Position numbers and translations under genes: made by a program
In this document: piece by piece, positions 47,181 to 56,886 of the stretch
How positions within the stretch are numbered: the first letter of the stretch is position 1
Layout of the letters: each line of letters starts with the position of its first letter
The notes under the pieces: generated by a model
Seen by the model: only the letters and a program-made list of their open reading frames with translations
Database searches by the model: none
What the model was told of the DNA's origin: nothing
Origin: Terasakiella magnetica
Lineage (GTDB): Bacteria > Pseudomonadota > Alphaproteobacteria > Rhodospirillales > Magnetospirillaceae
NCBI GenBank assembly: GCA_902729415.1
Contig: CACVCF010000223.1
Span: 62,001-126,000, forward strand
Length of the DNA: 64,000 nt
Direction: 5' to 3'

Positions 47181-48205
47181 TCCAGCCTCCCGTAATCGAA
47201 TGCCGCTTTCAGCATGGCCTTGATGTTCTGGTCCGACAGGGCTTGGGGCATGATGCCGGTACCGAACAGGAAATGGCCGCCCTGCTTGCCCAGTTCGCAT
47301 ATCCGCTTGACCTCGGCCCGCGTTTCCTCCGGTGTCCAGCGGATCATCTTGATGTCGTCGATGACGCCGCAGGTCAGCCCTTTGGTGCCGATGATGGCCT
47401 TGGCTTCGGCAAGGTCGGCCATGGGGCTGATGTAATAGGCGCCGATGCCCAGTTCACTCATGACCGGACGGATCACGGTATTGAACGGGGCCATGCCGCA
47501 ATAATAGACGATCCCGGCCGTTCCTCCCGCCGCCAGATCTTTTTGCATCCAGGGTAGGGAGAAGTTCATGAAGCGCTTCATGCCGACAAAGGAGGTGGAG
47601 CCAAAGGGGGTGGAATAGATTAGAACGTTGGCCCCTGCCGCGCGGTAGGCAGCGATCTGTTTTTGACAGAATATGCTGCATTTTCGCAGCAACTCGTCCC
47701 GGATATCGGCGGGACCGGTCAGCAACAGCTCCATCCACTTGTCCATACCCATCAGAAGGGCGGGCAGGGTGGTCGATGCGGTGATATAGGCGCAGATGGG
47801 GTGGGTGGCGCCCACTTCTTGTTTTAAAATCCGCAGGCATGTCCCGATTTCCGTCCAGGCGGGATGAGCGGTGATGTCGTCTGGAACCTCAAGCCGGGCG
47901 ATATCATCGTAAGACTTGATGACGAAATCCGCGACATTTGGAGCCCCGCCTTCGGTAAACAGGATTTTGTTGCAGCCCAGGAACTCGACTTCCTTGCCGA
48001 CGTAGAACAGGCTCCAGACATTGTCATGACCGTAATAGCCCCGCATCCGGAGTTGGCCCTGCGCAACCATCTCGCCGCTGGCATAATACTCTTCCTGGGA
48101 TACTCCCATCTCCCAGGCTCCCTGGTCGAGCAGATTGCAGAATACAGGAATGCGTGGGGCAGGCCGCCCAGCAATGGCGGCGGACAGGATTTCCAGTGGG
48201 GTCAC
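47177..48205 (-). CDS. URO-D/MtaA-type corrinoid methyltransferase
   Basis: A 342-residue TIM-barrel protein of the uroporphyrinogen decarboxylase superfamily, in the branch used by MtaA and CmuA methyltransferases. It carries the RIPVFCNLLDQGAWEMGVS N-terminal pocket and a YYCGMAPFNTVI strand. The branch moves methyl groups to or from a corrinoid protein. Its partner corrinoid protein is encoded directly upstream with overlapping codons. The methyl donor cannot be deduced from sequence. Confidence 0.85.
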   Translation of the reverse strand: MTPLEILSAAIAGRPAPRIPVFCNLLDQGAWEMGVSQEEYYASGEMVAQGQLRMRGYYGHDNVWSLFYVGKEVEFLGCNKILFTEGGAPNVADFVIKSYDDIARLEVPDDITAHPAWTEIGTCLRILKQEVGATHPICAYITASTTLPALLMGMDKWMELLLTGPADIRDELLRKCSIFCQKQIAAYRAAGANVLIYSTPFGSTSFVGMKRFMNFSLPWMQKDLAAGGTAGIVYYCGMAPFNTVIRPVMSELGIGAYYISPMADLAEAKAIIGTKGLTCGVIDDIKMIRWTPEETRAEVKRICELGKQGGHFLFGTGIMPQALSDQNIKAMLKAAFDYGRLE

Positions 48206-48870
48206 AATGCCTTGACCTCCCGAATCATATCGACGATCACCTTGGCGCCGTTGACCGCGTCGGCCGCCCAGCCATCCGCTCCCACGACTTTATAGAGTTG
48301 TTCGTCGAACCGGTATGGCGCCCCTCCGACCACAATCCTGAAGCGGTCTTCCAATCCCCGCTCCCTCAGAATACGGCGGACCTTCCTGCATCCCTCCTCG
48401 CCGATGGCGCTGTGGACCATCATGGCCGAGATGCCGATGACCTGGGCGTTGTGTTTGATCGCTTCATCGACGAACCGTTCGGCCGGGACGTTGACGCCAA
48501 GGTCGATGACATTGACCATCATGGCCTTCAAGCATCCGATAACGATACGCTTGCCCAAGGAGTGCAGATCGCCAAAGGCGGTGCCGATCACGAGTTGCCC
48601 TATGGTTTCCGGGGGGTGCTGGAATTTTTCCAGCATTTTTTCGGTCACTGCCGAGGCAATCTGGGCCGTCATGAAATGCTGGGCGAGGTTGGCGTCCGGA
48701 TCCTTGGTGATGTGGGACATCATCTCTTCCACCGCCGGAATGACCACGTTGAAGACGATGTCTTCCGGCGTCATTCCAGCCGCCAATGCCTGCGCGACCA
48801 CTTCGAAGGCGGCGTCCTTGTCGGTCTCGAAAACAGCCTCGTTATAGGCTTTGATGATGGCATCCAGCAT
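48202..48870 (-). CDS. Corrinoid (B12)-binding methyl-carrier protein
   Basis: A 222-residue protein with an N-terminal helical cap domain and a C-terminal B12-binding Rossmann fold. The base-off motif DxHxxG is DLHSLG (Asp101, His103, Gly106), and the later GG motif is GGAPYRFD. His103 would be the lower axial cobalt ligand. It would shuttle methyl groups between methyltransferases. It is 6 bp from the RACo-type activator and overlaps the URO-D-type gene. Confidence 0.93.
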   Translation of the reverse strand: MLDAIIKAYNEAVFETDKDAAFEVVAQALAAGMTPEDIVFNVVIPAVEEMMSHITKDPDANLAQHFMTAQIASAVTEKMLEKFQHPPETIGQLVIGTAFGDLHSLGKRIVIGCLKAMMVNVIDLGVNVPAERFVDEAIKHNAQVIGISAMMVHSAIGEEGCRKVRRILRERGLEDRFRIVVGGAPYRFDEQLYKVVGADGWAADAVNGAKVIVDMIREVKAL

Positions 48871-48876
48871 GGGAAA

Positions 48877-50484
48877 TCAGTCGGCCAGGGGGTGAAATGG
48901 GCGAAGGCGCAGCAAGTTGACGAAGCGGTCCTCATAGCCGTTGATCATGGCCAAATTTATGGCGAAGGTCTTGCTAAGAAGTTCTGCAAATGGGGCGCCA
49001 CAGTCATCAGTCAATAAGGCTTGCTCACAGCCGTTCAGAGCTGCGTCGGCATGAGTCTCGATTCGCTGCGGATCGATCATCGGCAGCAAGCCGACCTGCT
49101 GGGCGTTGGCAATATCCAGGTGTCGGCCGAAGGTGCCGCAAACCACCAGGCGCTTCAGATCGCGGGCTGTCATTGCCGCCTTATGCAACAATTCCTCCTG
49201 GGCCGCCGCCGTAGCCGCCTTGGCGCGTTGAAAGGCGTCCACGGCGCATCCCGTGATGGCCGAGCGGGGATTGCCGACGATCAGGGCATGACCATCGTCG
49301 CTGCCTGGGCTTTTGAAGCGGCCCGACGGTTTCAGTACTCCCGTCTGCACCAGCATGGCAATGCCGTCGAGTAGGCCGGAGCCGCAAAACCCTATGGCAG
49401 CGCCGCCTCCGATGACGGCACAGCCTATGCCTTGACTGGCAGGTGATGCCATGGCGCGGTAGATTGCTCCGGCTTCGGCGGGCATACCGTTGGGAATACC
49501 CGCTGCCTCGAAGGCCGGTCCACCCGGCACCGAGGTGACATGAAGGCTTTCCCCATCCCACAGGGCGATCTCGGTATTGGTGCCGATATCGAGCAAAAGG
49601 GTTCCGGGTGGGTCATCGAGAATACGGGTGGCGATGCAATCGGCCAGCAGGTCGCAGCCGATAAAGCCCGCCACCGAGGGGGGGAGCAGGATCTCGGCGT
49701 GGGGCATGCGCCACGTGGCCAGCCATTCCACCCAGTGGGCAGGCTGATAGGTGATACGGTGCAGCCAGTTCTCCGGTGCGGCCAGGGCATCTATGCCGGT
49801 TCCGGTCAGCAAGGTCATTATGGCGGTATTACCCACCACGACCACTTGGCCGATTTCCGCCAGCATGGGGGTTACTTCGCCGACATCGCGGGCAAGTATG
49901 TCATGAACGGCATGAAGGATGGCATCTCGGGCCAAGGCAGCGATGTGGTCGGCGCGGCCGGGAGTCAGGCGGGCGGCATCCAGGCGGTTGAGGACGTCGG
50001 AGCCGAAGGCGGCTTGTGGGTTTGGCCCCATCCGTGTCGCTATCCGCTTTCCAGCCTTGCGGTCCCATAGCGCCAAGCGGATATGGGTGGTGCCGAGGTC
50101 GATGGCCAAGCCGTAAATGTGACGCTCCAGGTGTGGGAGCCCCCCAAAGGTCGGACCCAAGCTATCGGGATCCATGCTTTTCCATGGCGATGGCGGTGCC
50201 GGATCGTCGAGCCTGACCCTGGCATCACCAGACAATCGGATCTGGCAGGCCAGTCTCAGGCCTTCCTCCCGCTCATCCTGGTCAAGCTTCATGTATTCGG
50301 CTGTGGTCAAAGGCGTCACTGGGCCATCCAGCCAGTGAATCTTGCAGGCGCCGCACGTTCCGGTGCCGCCGCATGCCGCTCGCACCCGCAAGGTTGTCAG
50401 GTCCAAGATATCGCGCACCGACTGGCCGGAATGGGTCTCTAGGCGGATTGTCGTATCCGCGTTGTGTACGGTCAGGGTCGGCAT
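48877..50484 (-). CDS. RACo-type reductive activator of corrinoid proteins (2Fe-2S ferredoxin + ASKHA, DUF4445)
   Basis: A 535-residue protein. The N-terminal 2Fe-2S domain uses Cys38, Cys44, Cys47 and Cys80. A linker leads into an ASKHA ATPase-like domain with AIDLGTTHIRLALWD, VVVGNTAIM, LLDIGTNTEIALWD and a C-terminal GTFGRHLDI. RACo-type proteins re-reduce corrinoid cobalt from Co(II) to Co(I) using ATP. AGGAGG lies seven bases before the ATG. It is the first gene of the operon. Confidence 0.9.
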   Translation of the reverse strand: MPTLTVHNADTTIRLETHSGQSVRDILDLTTLRVRAACGGTGTCGACKIHWLDGPVTPLTTAEYMKLDQDEREEGLRLACQIRLSGDARVRLDDPAPPSPWKSMDPDSLGPTFGGLPHLERHIYGLAIDLGTTHIRLALWDRKAGKRIATRMGPNPQAAFGSDVLNRLDAARLTPGRADHIAALARDAILHAVHDILARDVGEVTPMLAEIGQVVVVGNTAIMTLLTGTGIDALAAPENWLHRITYQPAHWVEWLATWRMPHAEILLPPSVAGFIGCDLLADCIATRILDDPPGTLLLDIGTNTEIALWDGESLHVTSVPGGPAFEAAGIPNGMPAEAGAIYRAMASPASQGIGCAVIGGGAAIGFCGSGLLDGIAMLVQTGVLKPSGRFKSPGSDDGHALIVGNPRSAITGCAVDAFQRAKAATAAAQEELLHKAAMTARDLKRLVVCGTFGRHLDIANAQQVGLLPMIDPQRIETHADAALNGCEQALLTDDCGAPFAELLSKTFAINLAMINGYEDRFVNLLRLRPFHPLAD

Positions 50485-50571
50485 TTATGTTCCTCCTGCC
50501 GCAAGATGATACCAGCCAATCGCTTCAGCCGCAGGTGGGGGCCGCATCCCTGACACTATTCAGATTAGCGT

Positions 50572-50626
50572 TTTATAGAAAGATCTAGCAATGCAATACA
50601 ATCTAGACGGTTGTGAAGTTGTATTG
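50572..50626 (-). promoter_or_regulatory. Promoter and inverted-repeat operator of the corrinoid operon
   Basis: On the minus strand TTGTAT (50596-50601) and TATAAA (50572-50577) are 18 bases apart. The perfect 8-bp inverted repeat CAATACAA (50594-50601) / TTGTATTG (50619-50626) with a 17-base spacer overlaps the -35 box. A bound repressor or activator would therefore control the operon. Confidence 0.5.
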
Positions 50627-50735
50627 GGTGTCCGCGGCCGCAGCGGGGTGGCCGGTGCCGAAAGCGTGACAAAGCTAACGGTTCAATTAGGGGTAATCCC
50701 CTAAGCTGACGCATTCTCCGACATGGGATCGGTTC

Positions 50736-51068
50736 TTAGGTGAGGTTCAGTTTGAACTGCCGGGTCATCAACTGAACCACGTCATCCAGCGACAGATGCT
50801 GATAAAACCGGCATCCAGCCAAACCATCCTTGGCCCACATCACTGTGGCGAGGAAGTTGGAATAGCCGTCGGTGGAGACCTTCACGTCGCGGGGCAGCGG
50901 CGACAGGACGGCGGTGACGGCGTCGCTGTGTTCGAAGCGAAGCTTGAAGCCGCCCCGTGACGCATCAAGCATCCGCGCACGAACCTCACCGGTTCCGACC
51001 AGGAAGAGTCCCTCGGTCCCGCATTTATGCCTTTCCCAGCTCCGGGCTCCCAGTGGGGATGAGTTCAT
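50736..51068 (-). CDS. PilZ-domain protein
   Basis: A 110-residue stand-alone PilZ domain. The DASRGGFKL segment is the DxSxxG half of the c-di-GMP motif. The first half RxxxR is degenerate near the N-terminus (RSWERHKC), so c-di-GMP binding is uncertain. GGAAGGG precedes the ATG. A terminator and an outer-membrane protein gene lie upstream. Confidence 0.8.
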   Translation of the reverse strand: MNSSPLGARSWERHKCGTEGLFLVGTGEVRARMLDASRGGFKLRFEHSDAVTAVLSPLPRDVKVSTDGYSNFLATVMWAKDGLAGCRFYQHLSLDDVVQLMTRQFKLNLT

Positions 51069-51184
51069 GGCTGTGCCCTTCCCACCAATCCTGGATCACA
51101 TGGAAGTGATCTTCATTCTTAATATTTATGGTATGTCGCTTAAAGAGTGTTGTCCATACTGAAGTCATACAAGCCCATGAAAAA

Positions 51185-51213
51185 CCCCGGCCTTCCGCAG
51201 GGGAAGGCCGGGG
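51185..51213 (-). terminator. Rho-independent terminator after the outer-membrane protein gene
   Basis: Perfect 12-bp GC arms 51185-51196 and 51202-51213, followed on the minus strand by TTTTTC. Confidence 0.85.
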
Positions 51214-51246
51214 ACGGTCGGGAGTGTTCGGAAGAGAGGAGGCAGA

Positions 51247-52803
51247 TCAGAACTTCACGACCAACGATGTTTCCCCCAGCAGCCAGGTGGAGTTCATGGG
51301 CAGACCCGCCGGATTGGAATTGGCGGAGATGTTCTGCTTATAGCCGCTTCCGGCCTTGGCGGCGCCAAAGGCGGTGCTCCAGCTCAGGTTGTCGGTGATC
51401 GCCCACTCGACGGCAAAGTCGACTTCGCGGGCCAGATCGCTGGAGCGCACACCGGCGTTCTGGGTGCGCGCGTCATAGGCGTAGTTGAAGGCGAGAACGC
51501 TCAACTTCACCGTATCGGTAGGATTGACCGAGAAGGTGAGCTGATTGATGTTCACATTGCTGTTGGCGATGACGTAATTGCCGACGATCTCGCCAATGAA
51601 CCAGGTGCCGAAGCCACGGGTGATGGCGTTGTAGAAGAAGGGGTCGTAGGCCTTCTTGGTGGCGTCGTTGGCGTTGTTATCGCCGCTGAAATGGGCATAG
51701 CGGTACGACAGCTTGGGGGTCCACGCCACCTCGGACAACTGATAGCCGGGCTCGATATACCAGGCATTGGCGCTGACCTTGTGATTGGCCTTGGCGTTGC
51801 GCTCGATCACATAATTGCCGTAGAGCGAGAAGTCGGGCAGGAACGGCAGCATGTTGCCGCCCACATGGGCCGACACCACGTTCATGCCGTTGCGGTTGGA
51901 CGACAGGGTGTTGGTCACCACCGAATTGGCGGCGTCGTTGTGGCCGAAGGCGAAGGGGCCGTTGTCGTTGGCGTCGATGACGTTGAAATAGGTCAGGCCC
52001 ACATACCACTTGCGGTCGGCGAAATTAGCGTTGCCGTCCTTGGCGGGCTTGCCCTCTTCGGCGGCGACGGTCTCGAACCACTCGATGTTGCCGCCCACCA
52101 CCTTGGTCTTGGCCGAGTCGTAGAGGCCCCTGGGCATCTTGGCGTTGGCGGTCTCGTTCTGGAGATAGAACACGTCGCCGCGAACCGGGCCGGTGCCGAA
52201 GCGGGCGATGCCGGTCTGCGAAAAGGCGGTGCGCGACTGGGTCCAGTACATGCCACGCTGGCCCTGGTTGGTGACGCCGTTGCTGATCAGGAAGCCGTCG
52301 GCGACCTTGAAGCTTTGACGGCCGCCCGACAGGTCAAGGGCGTTCTCGTCCAGCCCGGTGACCAGCTTGCCGGACTTCCAGCCGAGATAGAGATTCTCGA
52401 TCCCAAGCAGGATGGGATGGCCATAGGTGGTGGAAATCAGGCTGGGGTCGCCGTCGCCGCCGGTGGCGGTGACCTGGGCGCTGACATCGCCATAAAAGGT
52501 GCCCGCAGCTTCGGTCTCGTAGGAGAGTTTCAGTTCAGGATGCAAGAAGACCTCACTCCAGGCCGGGTGCCCGGAAATGCGCCGCCCCGGCGCCCCGCCA
52601 TTATTGGTCCACGATCCAGCGCCGAACTGCGCCCCCGAGGTGGCAAAGCCGGTTGCGCCGCCGGTAAAGGCGCCGTCGATCTTGAAACCTCCTTGGTCGT
52701 AGAGCGAGACGTCGGCCTGGGCCGGGACGGCGGCAATGCCGAACACGACCGCCAGAATGGCGCCGGAAACTAGACCGCGACCGCGGAGATCATATTGAAC
52801 CAT
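51247..52803 (-). CDS. Outer-membrane beta-barrel protein (porin-like, alginate-export-like)
   Basis: A 518-residue protein with a Sec signal (LVSGAILAVVFGIAAVPAQA). Alternating beta-strand pattern continues to the end, and the last residue is Phe, a typical outer-membrane assembly signal. The DLSGGRQSFKVADGFLI and GDVFYLQN strands resemble alginate-export (AlgE-like) barrels. The substrate is unknown. The ATG at 52803 has GAGGGAG six bases upstream, while a second ATG at 52818 does not. It has its own terminator. Confidence 0.8.
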   Translation of the reverse strand: MVQYDLRGRGLVSGAILAVVFGIAAVPAQADVSLYDQGGFKIDGAFTGGATGFATSGAQFGAGSWTNNGGAPGRRISGHPAWSEVFLHPELKLSYETEAAGTFYGDVSAQVTATGGDGDPSLISTTYGHPILLGIENLYLGWKSGKLVTGLDENALDLSGGRQSFKVADGFLISNGVTNQGQRGMYWTQSRTAFSQTGIARFGTGPVRGDVFYLQNETANAKMPRGLYDSAKTKVVGGNIEWFETVAAEEGKPAKDGNANFADRKWYVGLTYFNVIDANDNGPFAFGHNDAANSVVTNTLSSNRNGMNVVSAHVGGNMLPFLPDFSLYGNYVIERNAKANHKVSANAWYIEPGYQLSEVAWTPKLSYRYAHFSGDNNANDATKKAYDPFFYNAITRGFGTWFIGEIVGNYVIANSNVNINQLTFSVNPTDTVKLSVLAFNYAYDARTQNAGVRSSDLAREVDFAVEWAITDNLSWSTAFGAAKAGSGYKQNISANSNPAGLPMNSTWLLGETSLVVKF

Positions 52804-52963
52804 TGGAAACTCCCTCATTTAGTCATCATGGCTTACCTAATCCCAAAGCAACATCCATGCCATGGGATGGTCCTGGTTTTCCTAGGGGTCAGCCGTAATT
52901 GAGGCATACATTGTGCCTTATTTTTGTGCAATATCGAATTTTGTGATTAAATAATGGGCCTTC

Positions 52964-52997
52964 GGTCTGATCCAGGCGGAATTGCCCGGATCAGACC
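52964..52997 (-). terminator. Hairpin terminator after the MCP gene
   Basis: Ten-base arms 52964-52973 and 52988-52997 with an inner GGC/GCC pairing form an extended hairpin 20 bp after the MCP stop codon. On the minus strand it is followed by an AT-rich stretch. Confidence 0.6.
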
Positions 52998-53016
52998 AAG
53001 CTTGCGACGCAGCAAT

Positions 53017-54708
53017 CTAGTGGCGGACCCGGACGAGGAAGTTTTCGGTTTCGCCGCTCAGGCTGTCGACGGTGCTCGCCAGGGATTTGGCGCTCCACAT
53101 CACGCGAATGGTTCCGGCGCAAGTCAGGGCAGAGGATTGCGCCAAGCGCCCGACTGTCTTGGAGACGACATCGGCCTGATGGGCGACCTGATCGACGTTG
53201 CTGGCGATCTCGCGGGTCGAGGCGTCTTGTTCCTGAACAGCCCCGGCAATCGTCGAGGATACGCCGTCCAAGGTTCGAATGATCTCCGCCACGCCCGCGA
53301 TGCTGTTGGCCATGCTTTGCGCCGATTGCTGAACCTCCGTCACCTGGCGGGCGATGTCATCCGTGGCTTTGGCGGTCTGGTTGGCCAGATGCTTGACCTC
53401 ACCCGCGACCACGGCAAAGCCCTTGCCCGCTTCGCCCGCCCTGGCCGCCTCGATGGTGGCATTCAAGGCCAGCAGATTGGTCTGGGCCGCAATATCGCTG
53501 ATCAGTCCAACCACCTCGCCGATGGCTTGGACCGACCGGGACAACCCCTCCATCTGGCCTGCGGTCGCGGTGACCTCGACCACCGCCTTCTGGGTGATCT
53601 CGGTGGAATGTCCGACCTGACGGGCGATCTCGTCCACCGCCTGCGCCATCTGGCGGGTGGCGTCGGAGGCCTGGGTCGCCCGTTCGCTGGTGATCATGGC
53701 GGCCTCGCCCATCCGGAGGGAAAGGCCGCCGCTTTCTTCCGAGCGCTCGCTCATGATCTTGGCGGTATGGCGGATGCCATTGGTGGCCTGATCAACCGCT
53801 TCGACTTTTGCCTGGACGCCGACCGCATGCTGGGTCGAGGCCTGGTCCCGTTCGGCGCGGGCCAGATCTTCCTGCTGGCGCAGTTGAAGGGCTTCTTTCT
53901 CCATCCGCATTTTGTCGGCGGCGTTCTGCTTGAACACCTGGAGCGCATGCGCCATGTCCCCGATCTCGTCATGGCGGACGGCATAGGGAATTTCAGCGGC
54001 GGTATCGCCGCCGGCAAGGGCATGCATCACCTGGGCAAGGTGAGAGATGGGGCGGGCGACACCGCGAACGATGACCAGATAGCCGATCAGCCCGATGCCG
54101 ACGACAAGCAGGGCGCAGACGCTGACAACCGCGACTTCCACCGTCTTTACGGCAGTTTCCATGGCGGTGACCTGCCCGGCGGCGGCGCGGTCGGCGTCGG
54201 TGCGGAATTTGGCGACGACCTCCTGCAATCGGGTCTGGGCGGGGGTGACGGCAAGATTGAAGTGATCCACCGCCTGGGGCTGGGCAAAGGCGGCGGCATA
54301 TTCGAAGATCTTTACTGTTGTGCCCTGGTAGGCTTTGATCGCGTCGATCAGACGGGCGCCATCCTCGGCGATCACGGCGGGAGTGTCGCCGGTCAAGGCG
54401 TCGCCCACCGCTTTTACAGAATCGTTCAAAAGCCTTTCGACCGTCTGCCTTCGCACCGACAACTGGGCGAGGTCCAACTCGGTGGGGGCCGAGCGGACCT
54501 CGCCCACGGCCTGCTCCACCAGGGATGCCAGACGGGTTTGCAGTGCCGAAAACCGGGCGGTTTCGGCATAAAGCGCCAGCCCTTGTTCCTTGATCGTCCT
54601 TGACGCGACCACGGCGGTCACCCCCATGGCGCACAGGGCGATCAGTGAGATGGTCAGAACACCGGCAAGCTTGGCTGATATCTTCAGCCGCAGCAGAGTG
54701 TCGCTCAT
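53017..54708 (-). CDS. Methyl-accepting chemotaxis protein
   Basis: A 563-residue transducer. TM1 lies at about residues 10-36 and TM2 at about 190-215. A HAMP domain follows, then a long helical hairpin. The signalling tip is [34 protein letters not shown], split across the conserved turn. The periplasmic ligand domain (about 155 residues) is a helical bundle without recognised features. It would signal to CheA. No che genes are adjacent. Confidence 0.95.
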   Translation of the reverse strand: MSDTLLRLKISAKLAGVLTISLIALCAMGVTAVVASRTIKEQGLALYAETARFSALQTRLASLVEQAVGEVRSAPTELDLAQLSVRRQTVERLLNDSVKAVGDALTGDTPAVIAEDGARLIDAIKAYQGTTVKIFEYAAAFAQPQAVDHFNLAVTPAQTRLQEVVAKFRTDADRAAAGQVTAMETAVKTVEVAVVSVCALLVVGIGLIGYLVIVRGVARPISHLAQVMHALAGGDTAAEIPYAVRHDEIGDMAHALQVFKQNAADKMRMEKEALQLRQQEDLARAERDQASTQHAVGVQAKVEAVDQATNGIRHTAKIMSERSEESGGLSLRMGEAAMITSERATQASDATRQMAQAVDEIARQVGHSTEITQKAVVEVTATAGQMEGLSRSVQAIGEVVGLISDIAAQTNLLALNATIEAARAGEAGKGFAVVAGEVKHLANQTAKATDDIARQVTEVQQSAQSMANSIAGVAEIIRTLDGVSSTIAGAVQEQDASTREIASNVDQVAHQADVVSKTVGRLAQSSALTCAGTIRVMWSAKSLASTVDSLSGETENFLVRVRH

Positions 54709-54736
54709 GTTCCCCTCCTCTGGACGAAGCGTAGCG

Positions 54737-55498
54737 CTACTTCACCGAGGCCGAATATTTGGCGGCGGCGTCGATCAGCTTTTTCGCGTCACTGCTGGGA
54801 GCCCCCTTGGTGGCGAATCCGATCGGTTGCTTGACTTCGTGATTGGGAAGGACTGTCACTGCCGGAGTAATGCTTCCGGCATTGCCGTAGCCGATCGCCC
54901 ATGGTGCCTGCCCCACCACCTGGGCCACCTGAACCAGGGCTTGGACCATGCGGGCCTTGTCGGAAATCTCGGTCCCGCCGAGGAATGTGGTGACCACATT
55001 GGTCCGGGTTCCAAAGCCAGGAACCTCGGCCACCACCAGAACCGGCTGATCGGGACCGCCAACCTCTTTCCAGTTGGTAATCTTGCCCGTCAGAATATCC
55101 TTCACCTGGGCTTCGCTCAGAGATTTGACGGGATTGGCCGGGTTAATGATGAACCGGATGGCGATGGTGCCGACCTGGCTCATTTGCAGACCGGTGGCGC
55201 TGACCGATCCGGGGGCTGCCTTGTTGATGGAATCCTCGGTCGCTTTCAGCGGTGCGGCGACCATCATCACATCCGATTTTCCGCCGTATAGATCCTTGAG
55301 GCCGTTGGCATCGCCATTGACGGTCACGGCGAGGGTCAGTCCGGTTTCGGCTTCGATGGCGGCCTTATTGGGGACGACAATGGTATTGGCGATTGCGGCG
55401 GCACCGCTCACCTTCAATTCGGCGGCGGTGGCCGTCACTCCCCCGAGCGACAGCGCAATAACGGTAACCGCAAAGGTGCTGATCTTGGAATGTCTCAT
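54737..55498 (-). CDS. PstS-like phosphate ABC transporter substrate-binding protein
   Basis: A 253-residue periplasmic binding protein with a Sec signal ([26 protein letters not shown]). The [10 protein letters not shown]-terminus, [14 protein letters not shown] and the [14 protein letters not shown] strand match PstS-type anion-binding proteins. The second ATG (55498) has nine bases to GGAG, and the ATG at 55504 is also possible. No pstCAB genes are adjacent, so it may act with a transporter elsewhere or as a chemotaxis co-receptor for the neighbouring MCP. Confidence 0.8.
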   Translation of the reverse strand: MRHSKISTFAVTVIALSLGGVTATAAELKVSGAAAIANTIVVPNKAAIEAETGLTLAVTVNGDANGLKDLYGGKSDVMMVAAPLKATEDSINKAAPGSVSATGLQMSQVGTIAIRFIINPANPVKSLSEAQVKDILTGKITNWKEVGGPDQPVLVVAEVPGFGTRTNVVTTFLGGTEISDKARMVQALVQVAQVVGQAPWAIGYGNAGSITPAVTVLPNHEVKQPIGFATKGAPSSDAKKLIDAAAKYSASVK

Positions 55499-55699
55499 GG
55501 CCATAAGCTCCAAACGGGTGAAGCAATAGACAGACAGAGCGCCGACGTCGCTCGAGGCTCGGGATGGCTCCCCATTTGCCTTAGACGAACGTAGTATACG
55601 CCTAATACTATGGATGAAAAGTGGGGAGGGCGATATCGACCCCAGGTTATGGAGGGGGCCGACCAATCTGCGGCTTTTACCCGGTGGGGGAGGGTGGTT

Positions 55700-56113
55700 T
55701 CAGACCTTTTTGATCAGGTGGCGGTAATCCAGCGCCTCGGCCTTAAGGTGCTGGAAGATGCCGTCGTCGATCATGCGGTAGATCTCCAGACAGATCTGCT
55801 GCGCTTGTTTCTGGGTCTTGATCTTGGGAACCACCTTGCGGCACAGATCCACATAGGCCAACTGATAGGCGGCATGGCTGGCGATGTGATGGTCGGAGGC
55901 TTCGCCCGGATGGGCCTTGAGGACTTCGTTCTCGGCGGTGAAAGCGGTCTTCATGGCATTGAAGATCTGCCCGGTCCGTTCGGCGACCAGATGCTGGTTG
56001 AGGTCGCGGGCATCGAGAATCTGAAAGAAATCCGCCATGGCTTCAAGCAAAGCCCGCCGGGCATGATCGATGCCGTCGATGCCGGTTTCCATGGACATAT
56101 TCCAGCGAAACAT
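55700..56113 (-). CDS. Bacteriohemerythrin-like protein
   Basis: A 137-residue four-helix protein. The pattern MFRWNMSMETGIDGIDHARRAL, then HIASHAAY and a C-terminal HLKAEALDY, matches the hemerythrin family with His ligands for a di-iron site. The last ligand is a variant of the usual HxxxxD. It would bind O2 or NO and suits a microaerophile. The ATG at 56113 is supported by GGGGAGAA. The preceding MCP and PstS genes face the same way. Confidence 0.75.
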   Translation of the reverse strand: MFRWNMSMETGIDGIDHARRALLEAMADFFQILDARDLNQHLVAERTGQIFNAMKTAFTAENEVLKAHPGEASDHHIASHAAYQLAYVDLCRKVVPKIKTQKQAQQICLEIYRMIDDGIFQHLKAEALDYRHLIKKV

Positions 56114-56224
56114 GGCTTCTCCCCTTGGAGGTGTCGCGCCAGTCAAACAAGCTTCAAGGAGATAGGTTAGCGTGAAATACTATCCGGTTAAATGATAAAA
56201 TATGACATTTGGATGGGGGCTGAG

Positions 56225-56866
56225 TCAGGTGCGCAGTGCCGCGATGTTGGCGGCATAATCCTTGGTCTTGAACACTGCCGACCCGGCCACCAGCACATTG
56301 GCGCCCGCGGCGGCGACGCGGGCGGCATTGTCGGCGGTGACGCCGCCATCGACCTGCAGGTCGATGGCGCGGTTGCCGATCATGCGGCGGATGCGGGCGA
56401 TCTTCTCCAACTGGCTTTCGATGAAGCTTTGGCCGCCGAAGCCGGGATTGACGCTCATCACCAAGATGAGGTCCAACCGGTCGATGACGTAGTCGAGCAC
56501 GCTTTCCGGCGTCGCCGGGTTCAGCGACAGCCCGGCCTTCTTGCCCAGTGAACGGATGAATTGTAGCGAGCGGTCGATGTGGCGGTCAGCTTCGGCATGG
56601 ACGGTGATGATGTCGGCTCCGGCCTTGGCGTAGTCCTCCAGATAGGGCTGGGCCGGATCGATCATCAGATGAACGTCAAACACCTTCGGGGTATAGGGCC
56701 GGATAGCCTTGATGATGGCCGGGCCGAAGGTGAGGTTGGGGACGAAATGGCCGTCCATGACGTCGATATGCACCCAGTCGCATCCGGCCTCGTCGATGGC
56801 CTTGACCTCTTCACCCAGGCGGGCGAAGTCGGCGGAGAGGATGCTTGGTGCGATCTTGACGGTCAT
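56225..56866 (-). CDS. rpe: Ribulose-phosphate 3-epimerase
   Basis: A 213-residue TIM-barrel enzyme that interconverts ribulose 5-phosphate and xylulose 5-phosphate. It opens [18 protein letters not shown]. The metal-binding residues lie in [24 protein letters not shown] and VDGGV. It is the third gene of the tkt-fba-rpe cluster, 20 bp after fba. This arrangement serves the pentose-phosphate and Calvin-type regeneration reactions. Confidence 0.97.
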   Translation of the reverse strand: MTVKIAPSILSADFARLGEEVKAIDEAGCDWVHIDVMDGHFVPNLTFGPAIIKAIRPYTPKVFDVHLMIDPAQPYLEDYAKAGADIITVHAEADRHIDRSLQFIRSLGKKAGLSLNPATPESVLDYVIDRLDLILVMSVNPGFGGQSFIESQLEKIARIRRMIGNRAIDLQVDGGVTADNAARVAAAGANVLVAGSAVFKTKDYAANIAALRT

Positions 56867-56886
56867 GGACGGATCTTTCGCTTTTT

